Shown here: positions 37,538 through 46,497 of the stretch, piece by piece
Layout: each line of letters begins with the position of its first letter
How positions within the stretch are numbered: position 1 is the stretch's first letter
Assembly (NCBI RefSeq): GCF_002727065.1
Contig: NZ_PDVP01000006.1
Location: forward strand, 124,001-188,000
DNA: 64,000 nt
Direction of reading: 5' to 3'
Origin: Zhengella mangrovi
Lineage (GTDB): Bacteria; Pseudomonadota; Alphaproteobacteria; Rhizobiales; Rhizobiaceae
Made by a program: the position numbers and the translations under genes
Notes under the pieces: generated by a model
Seen by the model: the letters and a program-made list of their open reading frames with translations, nothing else
Told to the model about the DNA's origin: nothing
Databases searched by the model: none

Positions 37538-37681
37538 TTTCGGGCCAGCAGGATGACCGGAGCGCCGACCAGACCCGGCACTCCGGCAATCAAACCTGTT
37601 GTTTTGCGCGGTATCCAGATACCGTATTTTCAAGCCATTAATTTCATTGACTTTTCTCGCGCACCTCCGGAAAAAGCGCGC

Positions 37682-37710
37682 TTGACGCCCCACTCCGCTT
37701 CCCCTATAAG
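37682..37710 (+). promoter_or_regulatory. sigma70 promoter of rplM-rpsI
   Basis: TTGACG (37682-37687), exactly 17 nt, then TATAAG (37705-37710). It is the best sigma70 match I see in the window and lies about 130 bp before rplM. The leader between them is GC-rich with several short repeats (GGTCCGGGG) that might fold. The rest of the 305-bp gap 37538-37842 shows nothing else. Confidence 0.85.
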
Positions 37711-37842
37711 CCCGTTCAACTGCGGTCCGGGGTCCGGGCCGCCGTTTGTTTTGGTGCAGCGCGCACCGGAACGAAAGCAACAAGAATCGCCGCCGGCACG
37801 GGTACAAGGCCCGCCAAGGCGGACCAGTTGAGAGACACCACG

Positions 37843-38304
37843 ATGAAAACCTTTTCGCAGAAGCCGGCGGAAGTGGAAAAGAAGTGGATCCTGATCGACG
37901 CCGAAGGGCTCGTTCTCGGCCGCCTCGCCTCCATCGTCGCCAACCGCCTGCGCGGCAAGCACAAGGCCACCTTCACCCCGCATGTCGATGACGGCGACAA
38001 CGTCATCATCGTCAACGCCGAGAAGGTGAAGCTGACCGGCAAGAAGTACACCGACAAGATGTACTACTGGCACACCGGCCATCCCGGCGGCATCAAGGAG
38101 CGCAACGCGCGCCAGATCATCGAAGGCCGCTTCCCGGAGCGCGTCATCGAGAAGGCCGTCGAGCGCATGATCCCGCGCGGTCCGCTGGGCCGTCGCCAGA
38201 TGAAGAACCTGCGCGTCTATGCCGGCACTTCCCATCCCCACGAGGCACAGCAGCCCGTCGCGCTCGACGTGGCCGCCATGTCTTCCAAGAACACGAAGGG
38301 CTGA
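37843..38304 (+). CDS. rplM: 50S ribosomal protein L13
   Basis: 153 aa. [20 protein letters not shown], the [16 protein letters not shown] segment and [20 protein letters not shown] are L13 signatures. It binds 23S rRNA early in large-subunit assembly. The Met at 37843 is preferred over a shadow start five codons earlier. It is followed by rpsI after 5 bp, the universal pair. Confidence 0.97.
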   Translation: MKTFSQKPAEVEKKWILIDAEGLVLGRLASIVANRLRGKHKATFTPHVDDGDNVIIVNAEKVKLTGKKYTDKMYYWHTGHPGGIKERNARQIIEGRFPERVIEKAVERMIPRGPLGRRQMKNLRVYAGTSHPHEAQQPVALDVAAMSSKNTKG

Positions 38305-38309
38305 TTTCC

Positions 38310-38792
38310 ATGGCCGAACTGAATTCGCTTGAAGAACTGGGTGAAGCCACCGGCGTCGTGACCGAAGAGGCCTCCGCCCCGGTTCACGTCCAGAAGCTCG
38401 ACGCCCAGGGCCGCGCCTATGCCACCGGCAAGCGCAAGGACGCGATCGCCCGCGTCTGGGTCAAGCCCGGCTCCGGCAAGATCACCGTCAACGACAAGAC
38501 CTACGAAGAGTATTTCGCTCGCCCGGTCCTGCAGATGGTGCTTCGTCAGCCGATCGTCGCGGCTGCCCGCGACGGCCAGTACGACATCATCGCCACCGTC
38601 AAGGGCGGCGGCCTGTCCGGCCAGGCCGGCGCGGTGCGTCACGGCATTTCCAAGGCCCTGACCCATTACGAGCCGGAACTGCGCGGCGTGCTGAAGAAGG
38701 GCGGCTTCCTGACCCGCGACAGCCGCGTCGTCGAGCGCAAGAAGTACGGCCGGGCCAAGGCTCGCCGCTCCTTCCAGTTCTCGAAGCGCTAA
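38310..38792 (+). CDS. rpsI: 30S ribosomal protein S9
   Basis: 160 aa. An N-terminal extension of ~35 residues ([15 protein letters not shown]) precedes the S9 core, as is common in alphaproteobacteria. [20 protein letters not shown] and the C-terminal [17 protein letters not shown], which reaches the P-site tRNA, are intact. It is translated after rplM and ends at a strong terminator. Confidence 0.97.
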   Translation: MAELNSLEELGEATGVVTEEASAPVHVQKLDAQGRAYATGKRKDAIARVWVKPGSGKITVNDKTYEEYFARPVLQMVLRQPIVAAARDGQYDIIATVKGGGLSGQAGAVRHGISKALTHYEPELRGVLKKGGFLTRDSRVVERKKYGRAKARRSFQFSKR

Positions 38793-38823
38793 GCCGCACG
38801 GCAAGGCCTTCTTTCACGGATCG

Positions 38824-38854
38824 AAAAGCCCGGGCGTCACCGCCCGAGCTTTTT
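38824..38854 (+). terminator. rho-independent terminator of rplM-rpsI
   Basis: A 12-pair hairpin with one mismatch (AAAAGCCCGGGCG-TCAC-CGCCCGAGCTTTT) is followed by TTTTTGTTTTT, 31 bp after the rpsI stop. Confidence 0.88.
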
Positions 38855-38972
38855 GTTTTTGTGCCCGTCACCGGTACCGGTTTCGTCCGTCCGGCCGGCT
38901 CCAGCCCCGCTGTACTGGCGCATGCCCGCTCTCAACCCGGTCGCACCGACCCCCTCCCTGCCTGGTCCTGCA

Positions 38973-39363
38973 CAATTCAGGACGCGAAACCGGGGACCAC
39001 GTTCGCCGGAATTCACTTCGCCCCATCGCGCAATTCCGGACGCGAAACCGGGGACCACGTTCGCTGGAATTGCCTTCGCCCAACGCGCAATTCCGGACGC
39101 GAAACCGGGGACCACTTTCGCTGGAATTCACTTCGCCTATCGCGCAATTCCGGACGCGAAACCGGGGACCACTTTCGCTGGAATTCACTTCGCCTATCGC
39201 GCAATTCCGGGCGCGAAACCGGGGACCACTTTCGCTGGAATTCACTTCGCCCAACGCGCAATTCCGGACGCGAAACCGGGGTCCATTTTCGCTGGAATTG
39301 CCTTCGCCCCATCGCGCAATTCCGGACGCGAAACCGGGGACCACTTTCGCTGGATTTGCTTTA
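38973..39363. repeat. seven-copy tandem array of a 57-bp palindromic unit
   Basis: Units start at 38973, 39031, 39088, 39145, 39202, 39259 and 39317 (spacing 57-58 bp). Each carries the 44-bp hairpin core CAATTCC-GGAC-GCGAAA ... TTTCGC-T-GGAATT seen at 33633, joined by a 13-bp linker CTTCGCC(CAAC or TAT). Copies 1 and 2 have ACCACGTTCG where the others read ACCACTTTCG or ACCATTTTCG. The 57-bp period is a multiple of three, so frames stay open through it, but no start site or protein family supports coding. The array ends in the acyltransferase stop codon. Confidence 0.88.
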
Positions 39364-40461
39364 GCGCGCCACGGAACGCCCGAAACGCCGCATCACCGGC
39401 ATTTCGACGCCGCGAAAGAGCAGGAAGCTGCCGAGCGCGATCAGCGGGGCGGTCAGAAGGAAGACCGCAAGGGGTGGCGCCGATGACAGGCCGAGCGCCG
39501 GCAGAACGAGCTTGACGCCCGCCTGGATGACATAGACGTGCAGCAGGTAGGTCGAATAGGACCAGTCGCCGAGGCGGCCGAGCCATCCGATGCGGGCCGT
39601 GAAGCCGTGTACGCCGCCGGCAACGATCAGCGCGGCCGGGACGCCCCAGACGAGAAAACGCCATGCCTCCGGCTCGCTGCGGATCTGCAGGGCGAACAGC
39701 AGTGCACCCGACAGGATGGCGAGCCACGCAACGCCGGCGCTGAAGCGGGACGGCCGGCGCCGGAAGATCGTGTTGTAGAGGAAGATGCCCATGGCGAATT
39801 CCAGCACGATCGGGTCGGTGTAGAAGCGCAGCACGGTGCCCGGATTGTCGACGACCTGGCCCAGCAGGACCAGAAAAACCAGGAAGGCCATCAGGCCGAA
39901 AAGCCGGTTGTCGCCGCCCCAGCGGACAAAGATGAAAACGAGCAGGTAGAACGCCATCTCGTAGTTCAGCGTCCAGCCAAGCGCCAGGATGGGCTGGGCG
40001 CCGCCGGATGCCTCGCTGCCGGGCAGGAACAGGACGGAACAAAGCAGGCGCAGCGGATCGGCGGTGGCGCTGTAGAGCAGATGCGGCTCCACCAGCGCGA
40101 TCACGAACAGCGCCAGCGTCATGAGGTAATAGAGCGGCGCGATCCGGAACCAGCGGCGCAGGAGGAAGCGGCGGTCCATGGTCTCGCCGCGATCGACCAC
40201 CATGGTCATCAGGAATCCGGAGAGAACGAAGAAGATGTCCACGCCGATGGCGCCGGCTGCGAAGACCGGCGCGGTGCCGGTTTCGCGGGCGAGCGAGGCA
40301 TAGACGTGGTAGAGGACGACGAGCCAGGCGGCGATGGCGCGCAGGTACTGGATCGAGTCCAGCATGGGCGCCTGGCGACCGGTCAACCGGGCCTGCGACC
40401 AGCGCGGCTTGGCGCCGACGGGCTGGTGTATCCTGTCCGGTATCAGGCCCTGTTGTCCCAT
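39361..40461 (-). CDS. membrane acyltransferase (acyltransferase_3 / OafA type)
   Basis: 366 aa from the ATG at 40461, which has AAGGCGG at good spacing. A shorter start at 40365 would begin just before the first helix. About ten hydrophobic segments follow SIQYLRAIAAWLVVLYHVY with the catalytic His, and FFVLSGFLMT is the second family motif. It probably transfers acyl groups to surface polysaccharide or lipid. Its TAA stop lies at the end of the 57-bp repeat array (TAAAGCAAATCC on the coding strand). It interrupts the usual rpsI-argC neighbourhood. Confidence 0.85.
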   Translation of the reverse strand: MGQQGLIPDRIHQPVGAKPRWSQARLTGRQAPMLDSIQYLRAIAAWLVVLYHVYASLARETGTAPVFAAGAIGVDIFFVLSGFLMTMVVDRGETMDRRFLLRRWFRIAPLYYLMTLALFVIALVEPHLLYSATADPLRLLCSVLFLPGSEASGGAQPILALGWTLNYEMAFYLLVFIFVRWGGDNRLFGLMAFLVFLVLLGQVVDNPGTVLRFYTDPIVLEFAMGIFLYNTIFRRRPSRFSAGVAWLAILSGALLFALQIRSEPEAWRFLVWGVPAALIVAGGVHGFTARIGWLGRLGDWSYSTYLLHVYVIQAGVKLVLPALGLSSAPPLAVFLLTAPLIALGSFLLFRGVEMPVMRRFGRSVAR

Positions 40462-40643
40462 TCGCAAACCCGCCTTGCCGCGCGGCGTCCCGTTTCCGGA
40501 CGGAACCGCGCCGTTTCCATGACTTGACCTCTCTTCAGCAAGTCCGATGCCAAGGACGCGGTGACGGAACGATTTGGCCGCAGCCCCTTTTCAGACCCGC
40601 GGGCAATCGGGCATTGTCGCCGCAGACAAGCCGGGAGCCCGTC

Positions 40644-41594
40644 ATGCCATCCAGTTCCATCGATCACGCCTTCACCGCGAAAAACCGTCTCGGCGCGGCC
40701 AGCGACCCGACCTATGCCGGGGCGCTGTCGTTCATGCGCCGGCCCTATTCGAAGACCCCGAAGGGCGCGGACGCGGTCGTCTGGGGCATTCCCTTCGATG
40801 CCGCCGTCTCCAACCGGCCGGGCGCACGGTTCGGGCCGCAGGCGATCCGCCGTGCCTCGGCCATCTTCGACAACGATCCGCAATACCCGTTCGACCGCGA
40901 CCTGTTCGAGGCGATGGCCGTCATCGACTACGGCGACTGCCTGCTCGACTACGGCAATCACCAGAAGACACCGGCGACGATCGAGCGCGAGGCGGCGAAG
41001 ATCCTGAAATCCGGCGCGTTCCTGCTGTCGCTGGGCGGCGATCACTTCGTCACCTGGCCGCTGCTCAAGGCCCATGCCGCCCTGCACGGCCCGCTGGCGC
41101 TGGTGCAGTTCGATGCCCACCAGGACACCTGGTACGACGACGGCAGGCGGATCGACCATGGCTCCTTCGTCGGCCGTGCGGTGCGCGACGGCGTCATCGA
41201 CCCGGCGCATTCCATCCAGATCGGCATCCGCACCCATGCGCCGGAGGACTGCGGCATCGAGATCGTTCACGGCTACGAGGTGGAGGAGATGAGCGCCAAG
41301 GCCATCGCGGAGCGGATCGCCCGGCGCACGGCCGGACGCAAGGCCTATGTCACCTTCGACATCGATTGCCTCGACCCGGCGTTTGCGCCCGGCACCGGCA
41401 CGCCGGTGGCCGGTGGGCCATCCTCGGCCCGGATGCTCTCGGTGCTTCGCCACATGGCTGCCATCGACATCGTGGGGGCCGACATCGTGGAAGTGGCGCC
41501 GGCCTATGACCATGCCGACATCACGGCCATCGCGGGAGCGACCATCGCCATGCATTACCTCGGCCTTCTTGCCGAGCGCCGCGCGGCGAAGTAA
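40644..41594 (+). CDS. speB: agmatinase / ureohydrolase
   Basis: 316 aa arginase-fold enzyme. The Mn-binding motifs are [24 protein letters not shown] and [27 protein letters not shown] and [14 protein letters not shown] are typical of agmatinase rather than formiminoglutamase, but guanidinobutyrase is possible. It hydrolyses agmatine to putrescine and urea. It lies 46 bp before argC on the same strand. Confidence 0.88.
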   Translation: MPSSSIDHAFTAKNRLGAASDPTYAGALSFMRRPYSKTPKGADAVVWGIPFDAAVSNRPGARFGPQAIRRASAIFDNDPQYPFDRDLFEAMAVIDYGDCLLDYGNHQKTPATIEREAAKILKSGAFLLSLGGDHFVTWPLLKAHAALHGPLALVQFDAHQDTWYDDGRRIDHGSFVGRAVRDGVIDPAHSIQIGIRTHAPEDCGIEIVHGYEVEEMSAKAIAERIARRTAGRKAYVTFDIDCLDPAFAPGTGTPVAGGPSSARMLSVLRHMAAIDIVGADIVEVAPAYDHADITAIAGATIAMHYLGLLAERRAAK

Positions 41595-41640
41595 ACAGCC
41601 CGCGACACCGCCCTCCCCGACCGCAGACAAGGCAGAGACC

Positions 41641-42570
41641 ATGAGCGCGAGCATCTTCATCGACGGCGAACACGGCACGACCGGACTCCAGATCCGCGAG
41701 CGGCTCGCAGGACGGAGCGACATCACGCTCATGTCGATCCCGATGGAAGAGCGCCGCAACGAGGCGCTGCGCGAGCAGATGCTCAAGGATGCCGACGTTG
41801 CCATCCTGTGCCTGCCGGACGATGCGGCCCGCCAGGCCGTGGCGCTGGCAGCCGGTTCCGGCACGCGGTTCATCGATGCCTCGACGGCGCACCGGACGCA
41901 TCCCGACTGGGTGTTCGGGTTCGCCGAGCTGGCGCCGGGCCAGGCGGGGCGCATCGCCGGGGCCCAGTTCGTTTCCAATCCGGGATGCTATTCGACCGGC
42001 GCCATCGCCATTCTCGCGCCGCTGGTGAAGGCCGGCCTGCTGCCGGCCGACTACCCGGTGACCATCAACGCGGTGTCGGGCTATTCCGGTGGCGGCAAGC
42101 AGATGATCGCGCAGATGGAAGACCAGACGCGCGACGATGCCATCACCGCCAATCACTTCGCCTACGCGCTGACGCTGGCCCACAAGCACGTGCCGGAAAT
42201 CATGACGCATGGCGGCATCGAGCGGCGGCCGATCTTCACGCCGTCGGTCGGACGCTTCGACCAGGGCATGCTGGTCAACATCCCGCTGTTCACCGACCTG
42301 TTGCGCGGCACGCCCGCCATCGCGGCGATCCACGAGGCGCTGGCCGCCCACTACGAGGGCCAGGACATCGTCGAGGTGGTTGCACCGGCCGACGGCACCG
42401 CGAAGGCGCGCATCGATGCGGAAGAAATGCGGGGCACCGACCGGTTGAAGATCTACGTGCTTGGAACCGAGGGCATGGGCCAGGTAAACGTCATCGCCTC
42501 GCTCGACAACCTCGGCAAGGGCGCCTCGGGCGCCGCGGTGCAGAACCTCAACCTGATGATCGGCGCCTGA
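41641..42570 (+). CDS. argC: N-acetyl-gamma-glutamyl-phosphate reductase (type 2)
   Basis: 309 aa, the short type-2 AGPR length. [18 protein letters not shown] binds NADP; Cys116 in [11 protein letters not shown] is catalytic; [10 protein letters not shown] carries the His. It makes N-acetylglutamate semialdehyde in arginine synthesis. Type-2 argC next to speB and rpsI is common in Hyphomicrobiales. It is followed by a GC-rich hairpin region without a T-run. Confidence 0.95.
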   Translation: MSASIFIDGEHGTTGLQIRERLAGRSDITLMSIPMEERRNEALREQMLKDADVAILCLPDDAARQAVALAAGSGTRFIDASTAHRTHPDWVFGFAELAPGQAGRIAGAQFVSNPGCYSTGAIAILAPLVKAGLLPADYPVTINAVSGYSGGGKQMIAQMEDQTRDDAITANHFAYALTLAHKHVPEIMTHGGIERRPIFTPSVGRFDQGMLVNIPLFTDLLRGTPAIAAIHEALAAHYEGQDIVEVVAPADGTAKARIDAEEMRGTDRLKIYVLGTEGMGQVNVIASLDNLGKGASGAAVQNLNLMIGA

Positions 42571-42616
42571 CGCGCACGCGCTTGCCCGCCCGCATCGGCG
42601 GCGGGCCGGCGCGCGT

Positions 42617-43747
42617 TCAGTGGCGCACGACCACGCCGGTCTCCGGCACGTAGCTGCCGATCGTGCCGCGCCAGTGTGCCACGGCAAAACCGAGGACGAC
42701 GAGCGCGGTGGCCTGGTGGATCAGCCCCCAGCCCAGCGGAACGTGCAGCAGCAGCGTCGTGATGCCGAAACTGGCCTGCAGGACCACCAGACCGGCCAGG
42801 ATCAGGCTGCGCCGGGCATGCGTCGTTTCGGGCTCGCGCTTCATCGTCCGCAGCATGTGGATGATGGCGGCGGCCAGCACCAGGTAAGCGCCGCAGCGAT
42901 GGATGAACTGCACGGTCTTGGGGTTCTCAAACGCGTTGATCCACCAGGGGTGCTGGATCCACAGGCCGCCCGGCACGACGGCGCCATCCATCAGCGGCCA
43001 GGTGTTGTAGGTGAAACCGGCGTCGAGGCCGGCGACCAGCGCGCCGAGATAGATCTGGAAAAGACCCAGGCCGACCATCCAGATCGCTCCGTTGCGGGTC
43101 TCGCGCGTTGCGCGGCCGCCGGAATGGACCGCGAGTCCGCGCGCCACGTACATGATCGAGGCGAAGATGATCGAGGCCAGCGTCAGGTGGATGGCGAGGC
43201 GGTATTGCGAGACGTCGGTGCGCTCGGTCAGGCCGGAGGCGACCATCCACCAGCCGACGGCGCCCTGCAGGCCGCCCAGCGCAAGCAATCCCAGCAGGCG
43301 CGGTTTCAGCCGCTGCTCCAGCCGGCCGGTGAGCCAGAAGAAGGCCAGGGGAATGGCAAAAAGGAAGCCGACGGAGCGGGCCAGGAACCGGTGCGCCCAT
43401 TCCCACCAGAAAATCCCCTTGAACTCCTCCAGCGTCATGCCCTTGTTGATCTGCTGGTATTCCGGGATCTGCTGATACTTGACGAATTCTTCCTCCCACT
43501 CGGCCTGCGACAGCGGCGGAATGACGCCGTGAATGGGCTTCCACTCGGTGATCGACAGGCCGGAATCGGTCAGCCGCGTCGCTCCGCCCACCATCACCAG
43601 CGCGAACAGGCACAGCAGCACGATGTAGAGCCAGCGGCGGACGGTGGTGCGGTTGCGGGCCTGGCGGTCGACAATTTCCAGCGGGCGCGGCGTCGGCCCG
43701 GTGGCCATGGCAGCATCAGTCATGGGACGTCCGAATTCCTTTTCCAT
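42617..43747 (-). CDS. ctaA: heme A synthase, COX15/CtaA type 2
   Basis: 376 aa with eight membrane segments. The first conserved block is [21 protein letters not shown], and heme-ligand histidines lie in [30 protein letters not shown] and [10 protein letters not shown]. It oxidises heme O to heme A in the inner membrane for cytochrome aa3-type oxidase. The start at 43747 has a GGGAGCG site; one at 43723 is possible. It is divergent from the DUF2842 gene. Confidence 0.94.
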   Translation of the reverse strand: MEKEFGRPMTDAAMATGPTPRPLEIVDRQARNRTTVRRWLYIVLLCLFALVMVGGATRLTDSGLSITEWKPIHGVIPPLSQAEWEEEFVKYQQIPEYQQINKGMTLEEFKGIFWWEWAHRFLARSVGFLFAIPLAFFWLTGRLEQRLKPRLLGLLALGGLQGAVGWWMVASGLTERTDVSQYRLAIHLTLASIIFASIMYVARGLAVHSGGRATRETRNGAIWMVGLGLFQIYLGALVAGLDAGFTYNTWPLMDGAVVPGGLWIQHPWWINAFENPKTVQFIHRCGAYLVLAAAIIHMLRTMKREPETTHARRSLILAGLVVLQASFGITTLLLHVPLGWGLIHQATALVVLGFAVAHWRGTIGSYVPETGVVVRH

Positions 43748-43888
43748 GAAAAGCGCTCCCTAACTGACGCAATGGCGCCGGGCTTTCAAGTGGCCATCCG
43801 GCGTGACAGGCTGTCGCGGCGGCAAGACGGTTTCCCTGGCGCGTCAATTCCAATAGACAACGGGCATCAAATCCTGGAAAAGGCCGCC

Positions 43889-44101
43889 ATGCCCGTACGC
43901 CTGAAAAAACTCGTCGGAACCGTTCTGCTGGTGCTCCTGGTCGTGGTCTACGCGCTGGTCGCGACGACGATCGCGGCGGCACGGCTCAGCGAGTCCGGCC
44001 CGCTCGTCCACCTGGCCTATTTCCTGTTCACCGGGATCCTCTGGGTGCTGCCGGCCATGGGCATCATCAGCTGGATGGCGAAACCGCCGAAAAAGGGCTG
44101 A
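43889..44101 (+). CDS. DUF2842 small membrane protein
   Basis: 70 aa with two hydrophobic segments (LLVLLVVVYALVATTIAAA, then FLFTGILWVLPAMGIISWM) and a basic C-terminus PPKKG. This matches DUF2842, a small family often found beside COX15 in Hyphomicrobiales. A role near cytochrome oxidase is suggested by position only. It is convergent with the deacetylase gene, 5 bp apart. Confidence 0.85.
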   Translation: MPVRLKKLVGTVLLVLLVVVYALVATTIAAARLSESGPLVHLAYFLFTGILWVLPAMGIISWMAKPPKKG

Positions 44102-44106
44102 ACCGC

Positions 44107-45165
44107 TCAGACGGTGACGAGGCGCTTGCCGCGGTTGGCGATCGGCGTCGTGATCCCGGTCAGCATGGTGCGCACGTAGCCGACCGACTGGTAGCGGCCG
44201 TTGATGGAAATGCGCGGCAGGGCCTGCATGTGCGCGCGATGGCCCGTGCCGAGCAGGCCGTGACGCGTGGTGGTCGCCGTGCGGAAGCCCGCCTTGCGGG
44301 CCAGTTCCACCTCGCGCGGCCCGACCGCGGCCTCGTAGCCATAGGGAAAGGCCATGTGGCGGGGGCGGAAACCCAGTTCCATCTCCAGGATGTCTGCCGC
44401 GTCGCAGATCTCGGCCATGGCCGTCCCGGCGTCGAGCCGGCGCAGGTTGTAGTGGTGGACCGTGTGGGCGCCGATGGTGACCAGCGGATGACCGGCGAAG
44501 GCGCGCAGTTCCTTCCAGGTCATGAGCGGATCGCCGTTCGGGCGCACCGGGTCGATCCCCGAGGAGACGGCGAGGTCGCGGACGATCCGGTCCTGGTCTT
44601 CCTCGGCGACATCCTGCGTCAGCCAGGCCTCGAGGCGCACATAGGCATCGCGCTTGGCGGCCATGGTCTCGCAGGCGACATGGGTCGCGACACCATCGAC
44701 GTCGATGTAGAAGCCGTCGCGGCGCGCGACGACTTCCTCCAGGACATCCCACCAGAGGCAGACACGGCGGCTGATCTGGGCCGGCGCGGCGAAGACGGCG
44801 ATCGGAACGTCATGGCGTTCGAGGACCGGCAAAGCCTCGCTGAAATTATCGCGGTAGGCATCGTCGGCGGTCAGGGCGAGGCTGCAGCCGTCAACCCGTC
44901 CGCGCTCGATCATGTCGGCCATCTCGTCCATGGACACGAAGCGGTAGCCGTCCTGCTTCAGGCCGGCCAGCAGGGCGTCGAGGAATTCCGGGGTCACCGA
45001 CAGGTGGCTGTTGTATCCAAGCGGGGAAATCGGCGTGGTGGTGACACGGTGCAGCATCATGATGGCGCCGGCACAGGGCGTCACCGCCCTGTACAGTCGC
45101 GACAGGCCTGTCCATCTGACGCTATTGAGGATGACCTTGCGGATCACCTCGCCCCTGTCGAACAT
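44107..45165 (-). CDS. polysaccharide deacetylase family protein
   Basis: 352 aa NodB-fold enzyme. Motif 1 reads SLALTADDAYRDN, where most members have TFDDGY, so both Asp residues remain but Gly is Ala. Motif 2 is GAHTVHHYN (metal His pair), and motif 3 MAFPYGYEA is close to the usual RPxFxPYG. It probably removes acetyl or other groups from envelope polysaccharide. It has no signal peptide that I can see. It starts the polysaccharide cluster and is divergent from the GNAT-like gene. Confidence 0.85.
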   Translation of the reverse strand: MFDRGEVIRKVILNSVRWTGLSRLYRAVTPCAGAIMMLHRVTTTPISPLGYNSHLSVTPEFLDALLAGLKQDGYRFVSMDEMADMIERGRVDGCSLALTADDAYRDNFSEALPVLERHDVPIAVFAAPAQISRRVCLWWDVLEEVVARRDGFYIDVDGVATHVACETMAAKRDAYVRLEAWLTQDVAEEDQDRIVRDLAVSSGIDPVRPNGDPLMTWKELRAFAGHPLVTIGAHTVHHYNLRRLDAGTAMAEICDAADILEMELGFRPRHMAFPYGYEAAVGPREVELARKAGFRTATTTRHGLLGTGHRAHMQALPRISINGRYQSVGYVRTMLTGITTPIANRGKRLVTV

Positions 45166-45244
45166 TCATTCACCTTTTTCCGGTACGACTTAAACAGCGT
45201 CGCGGACAAACAGTCTCACTAGATTAGCACCAAAGGATTGAAGG

Positions 45245-46414
45245 ATGGTTGATGCTGCTGCTCGTATTCACGACTCCGGGCCGGCAGGCCAGGCAGGACT
45301 GAGCGCGCGCGTCGAAGCCGGGCCCGATGCCCATGCCCGGCATGCCGCCTTCTGCCGCAACGCCTTTCACGGCCCGGCACAGCATCCCTCCTGGGTGTCC
45401 CGGTGGGCCGCACACGTGAACGCGGACGTCCTTTTCGTCACAGTCTCGGCGGGTGGCGACGAGCTGTTGCGCCTGCCGCTGGAAACGGTTCCCGATGGCC
45501 TTGGCCGCATCGCCATCGCGGTCGGCGGCCGGCACGCCAACGGCAATTTTCCCGCCGTGGCCAAGGGCGCCGTGCTGCCGGAGCCGACGGCACTGGCCGC
45601 GGCCATCGCTACCGCGGTTCGCCGCGACCGGCCCGACATCAGCCTGCTTTCGCTGGAACGGTTGCAACCGGCAATCGGCGGGTGCGCCAATCCGCTGATC
45701 CTGCCGGATTCGCCGACCAGTCCCAACGTCGCCCTCGCGGTCGATCTTGCCGGCGGGTTCGAAGCGACGCTCCAGCGCCATTCGGGCAAGCGAAAGCGCA
45801 AGAAGCACCGGTCCAACGAACGCAAGTTCCAGGAACAGGGCGATGTCCGCGTCTACTGCGCACGCACGGCGGCTGAGGCCCGCCACCTGCTCGACGCCTT
45901 CTTCACCGTGAAAGCCGCGCGCTTTGCCAGCATGGGCATCCAGAACGTGTTCGGATCCACCGAGGTCCAGCGCTTCTTCCACGACCTGTTCGCCGATGCC
46001 CTGGCGGACGGGACCGGCAATTTCGTACTTCACGGCCTGGAAGTGGGGGGAACGGTGCGCGCGGTGACCGGCTCGAGCCTGTGCGACGACCGGATGATCT
46101 GCGAATTCTCCGGCTTCCTGCCGGACGAGACCACCAATACCAGCCCCGGCGACTACCTGTTCTTCGAAACGATCCGCTGGGCCTGCGAGAACGGCTTTGC
46201 CGTGCATGACTTCTCGGTCGGCGACGAACCCTACAAGCGGCTTTGGTGCGACATCGAGACGGTGCAGCACGACACCCTCATCGCGCTCAACACGCGCGGT
46301 CACGTTTCCGCCGCTGTGCAGAGCGGCGCCTCGGCCCTCAAGCGCACGGTCAAGAACTCCGCGCCGTTGTGGGCGGCCTACAAGGCCCTGCGCCGGATGC
46401 GCAACGGCAACTGA
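45245..46414 (+). CDS. GNAT-fold (CelD/BioF2-like) acyltransferase
   Basis: 389 aa. The C-terminal half carries the CelD-like acetyltransferase pattern: HSGKRKRKKHRSNERKFQEQ, then FFHDLFADALADG and the terminal DFSVGDEPYKRLWCD. Such proteins occur in exopolysaccharide and cellulose loci of alphaproteobacteria and probably acylate sugars or lipid intermediates. It has no membrane segment. A weak AAGG site precedes the ATG. It ends at a hairpin terminator. Confidence 0.78.
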   Translation: MVDAAARIHDSGPAGQAGLSARVEAGPDAHARHAAFCRNAFHGPAQHPSWVSRWAAHVNADVLFVTVSAGGDELLRLPLETVPDGLGRIAIAVGGRHANGNFPAVAKGAVLPEPTALAAAIATAVRRDRPDISLLSLERLQPAIGGCANPLILPDSPTSPNVALAVDLAGGFEATLQRHSGKRKRKKHRSNERKFQEQGDVRVYCARTAAEARHLLDAFFTVKAARFASMGIQNVFGSTEVQRFFHDLFADALADGTGNFVLHGLEVGGTVRAVTGSSLCDDRMICEFSGFLPDETTNTSPGDYLFFETIRWACENGFAVHDFSVGDEPYKRLWCDIETVQHDTLIALNTRGHVSAAVQSGASALKRTVKNSAPLWAAYKALRRMRNGN

Positions 46415-46443
46415 CCTTCCCTCTGCGCTGCTCCTGACAGCAG

Positions 46444-46467
46444 AAAGGCCGCCCGGGGCGGCCCTTT
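46444..46467. terminator. bidirectional hairpin between two convergent genes
   Basis: AAAGGCCGCC and GGCGGCCCTTT form a stem with one bulged base and a short C/G loop. It lies between the convergent GNAT-like and Wzz/BY-kinase-like genes and could stop both. Confidence 0.6.
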
Positions 46468-46497
46468 CACCTTGCGGCCAAACCGTGCCGGCCTGCG

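Noticed and set aside
38973-39363. CRISPR array
   Set aside because: The linkers are short (13 bp) and nearly identical, the repeat is a 44-bp hairpin, and no cas gene is present.
38853-39515. Open frames through the 57-bp repeat array, giving NSGRETGDHFRW-type repeat proteins
   Set aside because: They exist only because the period is a multiple of three; open frames appear on both strands, no start site or ribosome binding site fits, and the unit is a palindrome shared with the 33.6-kb locus.
42574-42614. Terminator after argC
   Set aside because: A GC-rich hairpin can form but there is no T-run on either strand.
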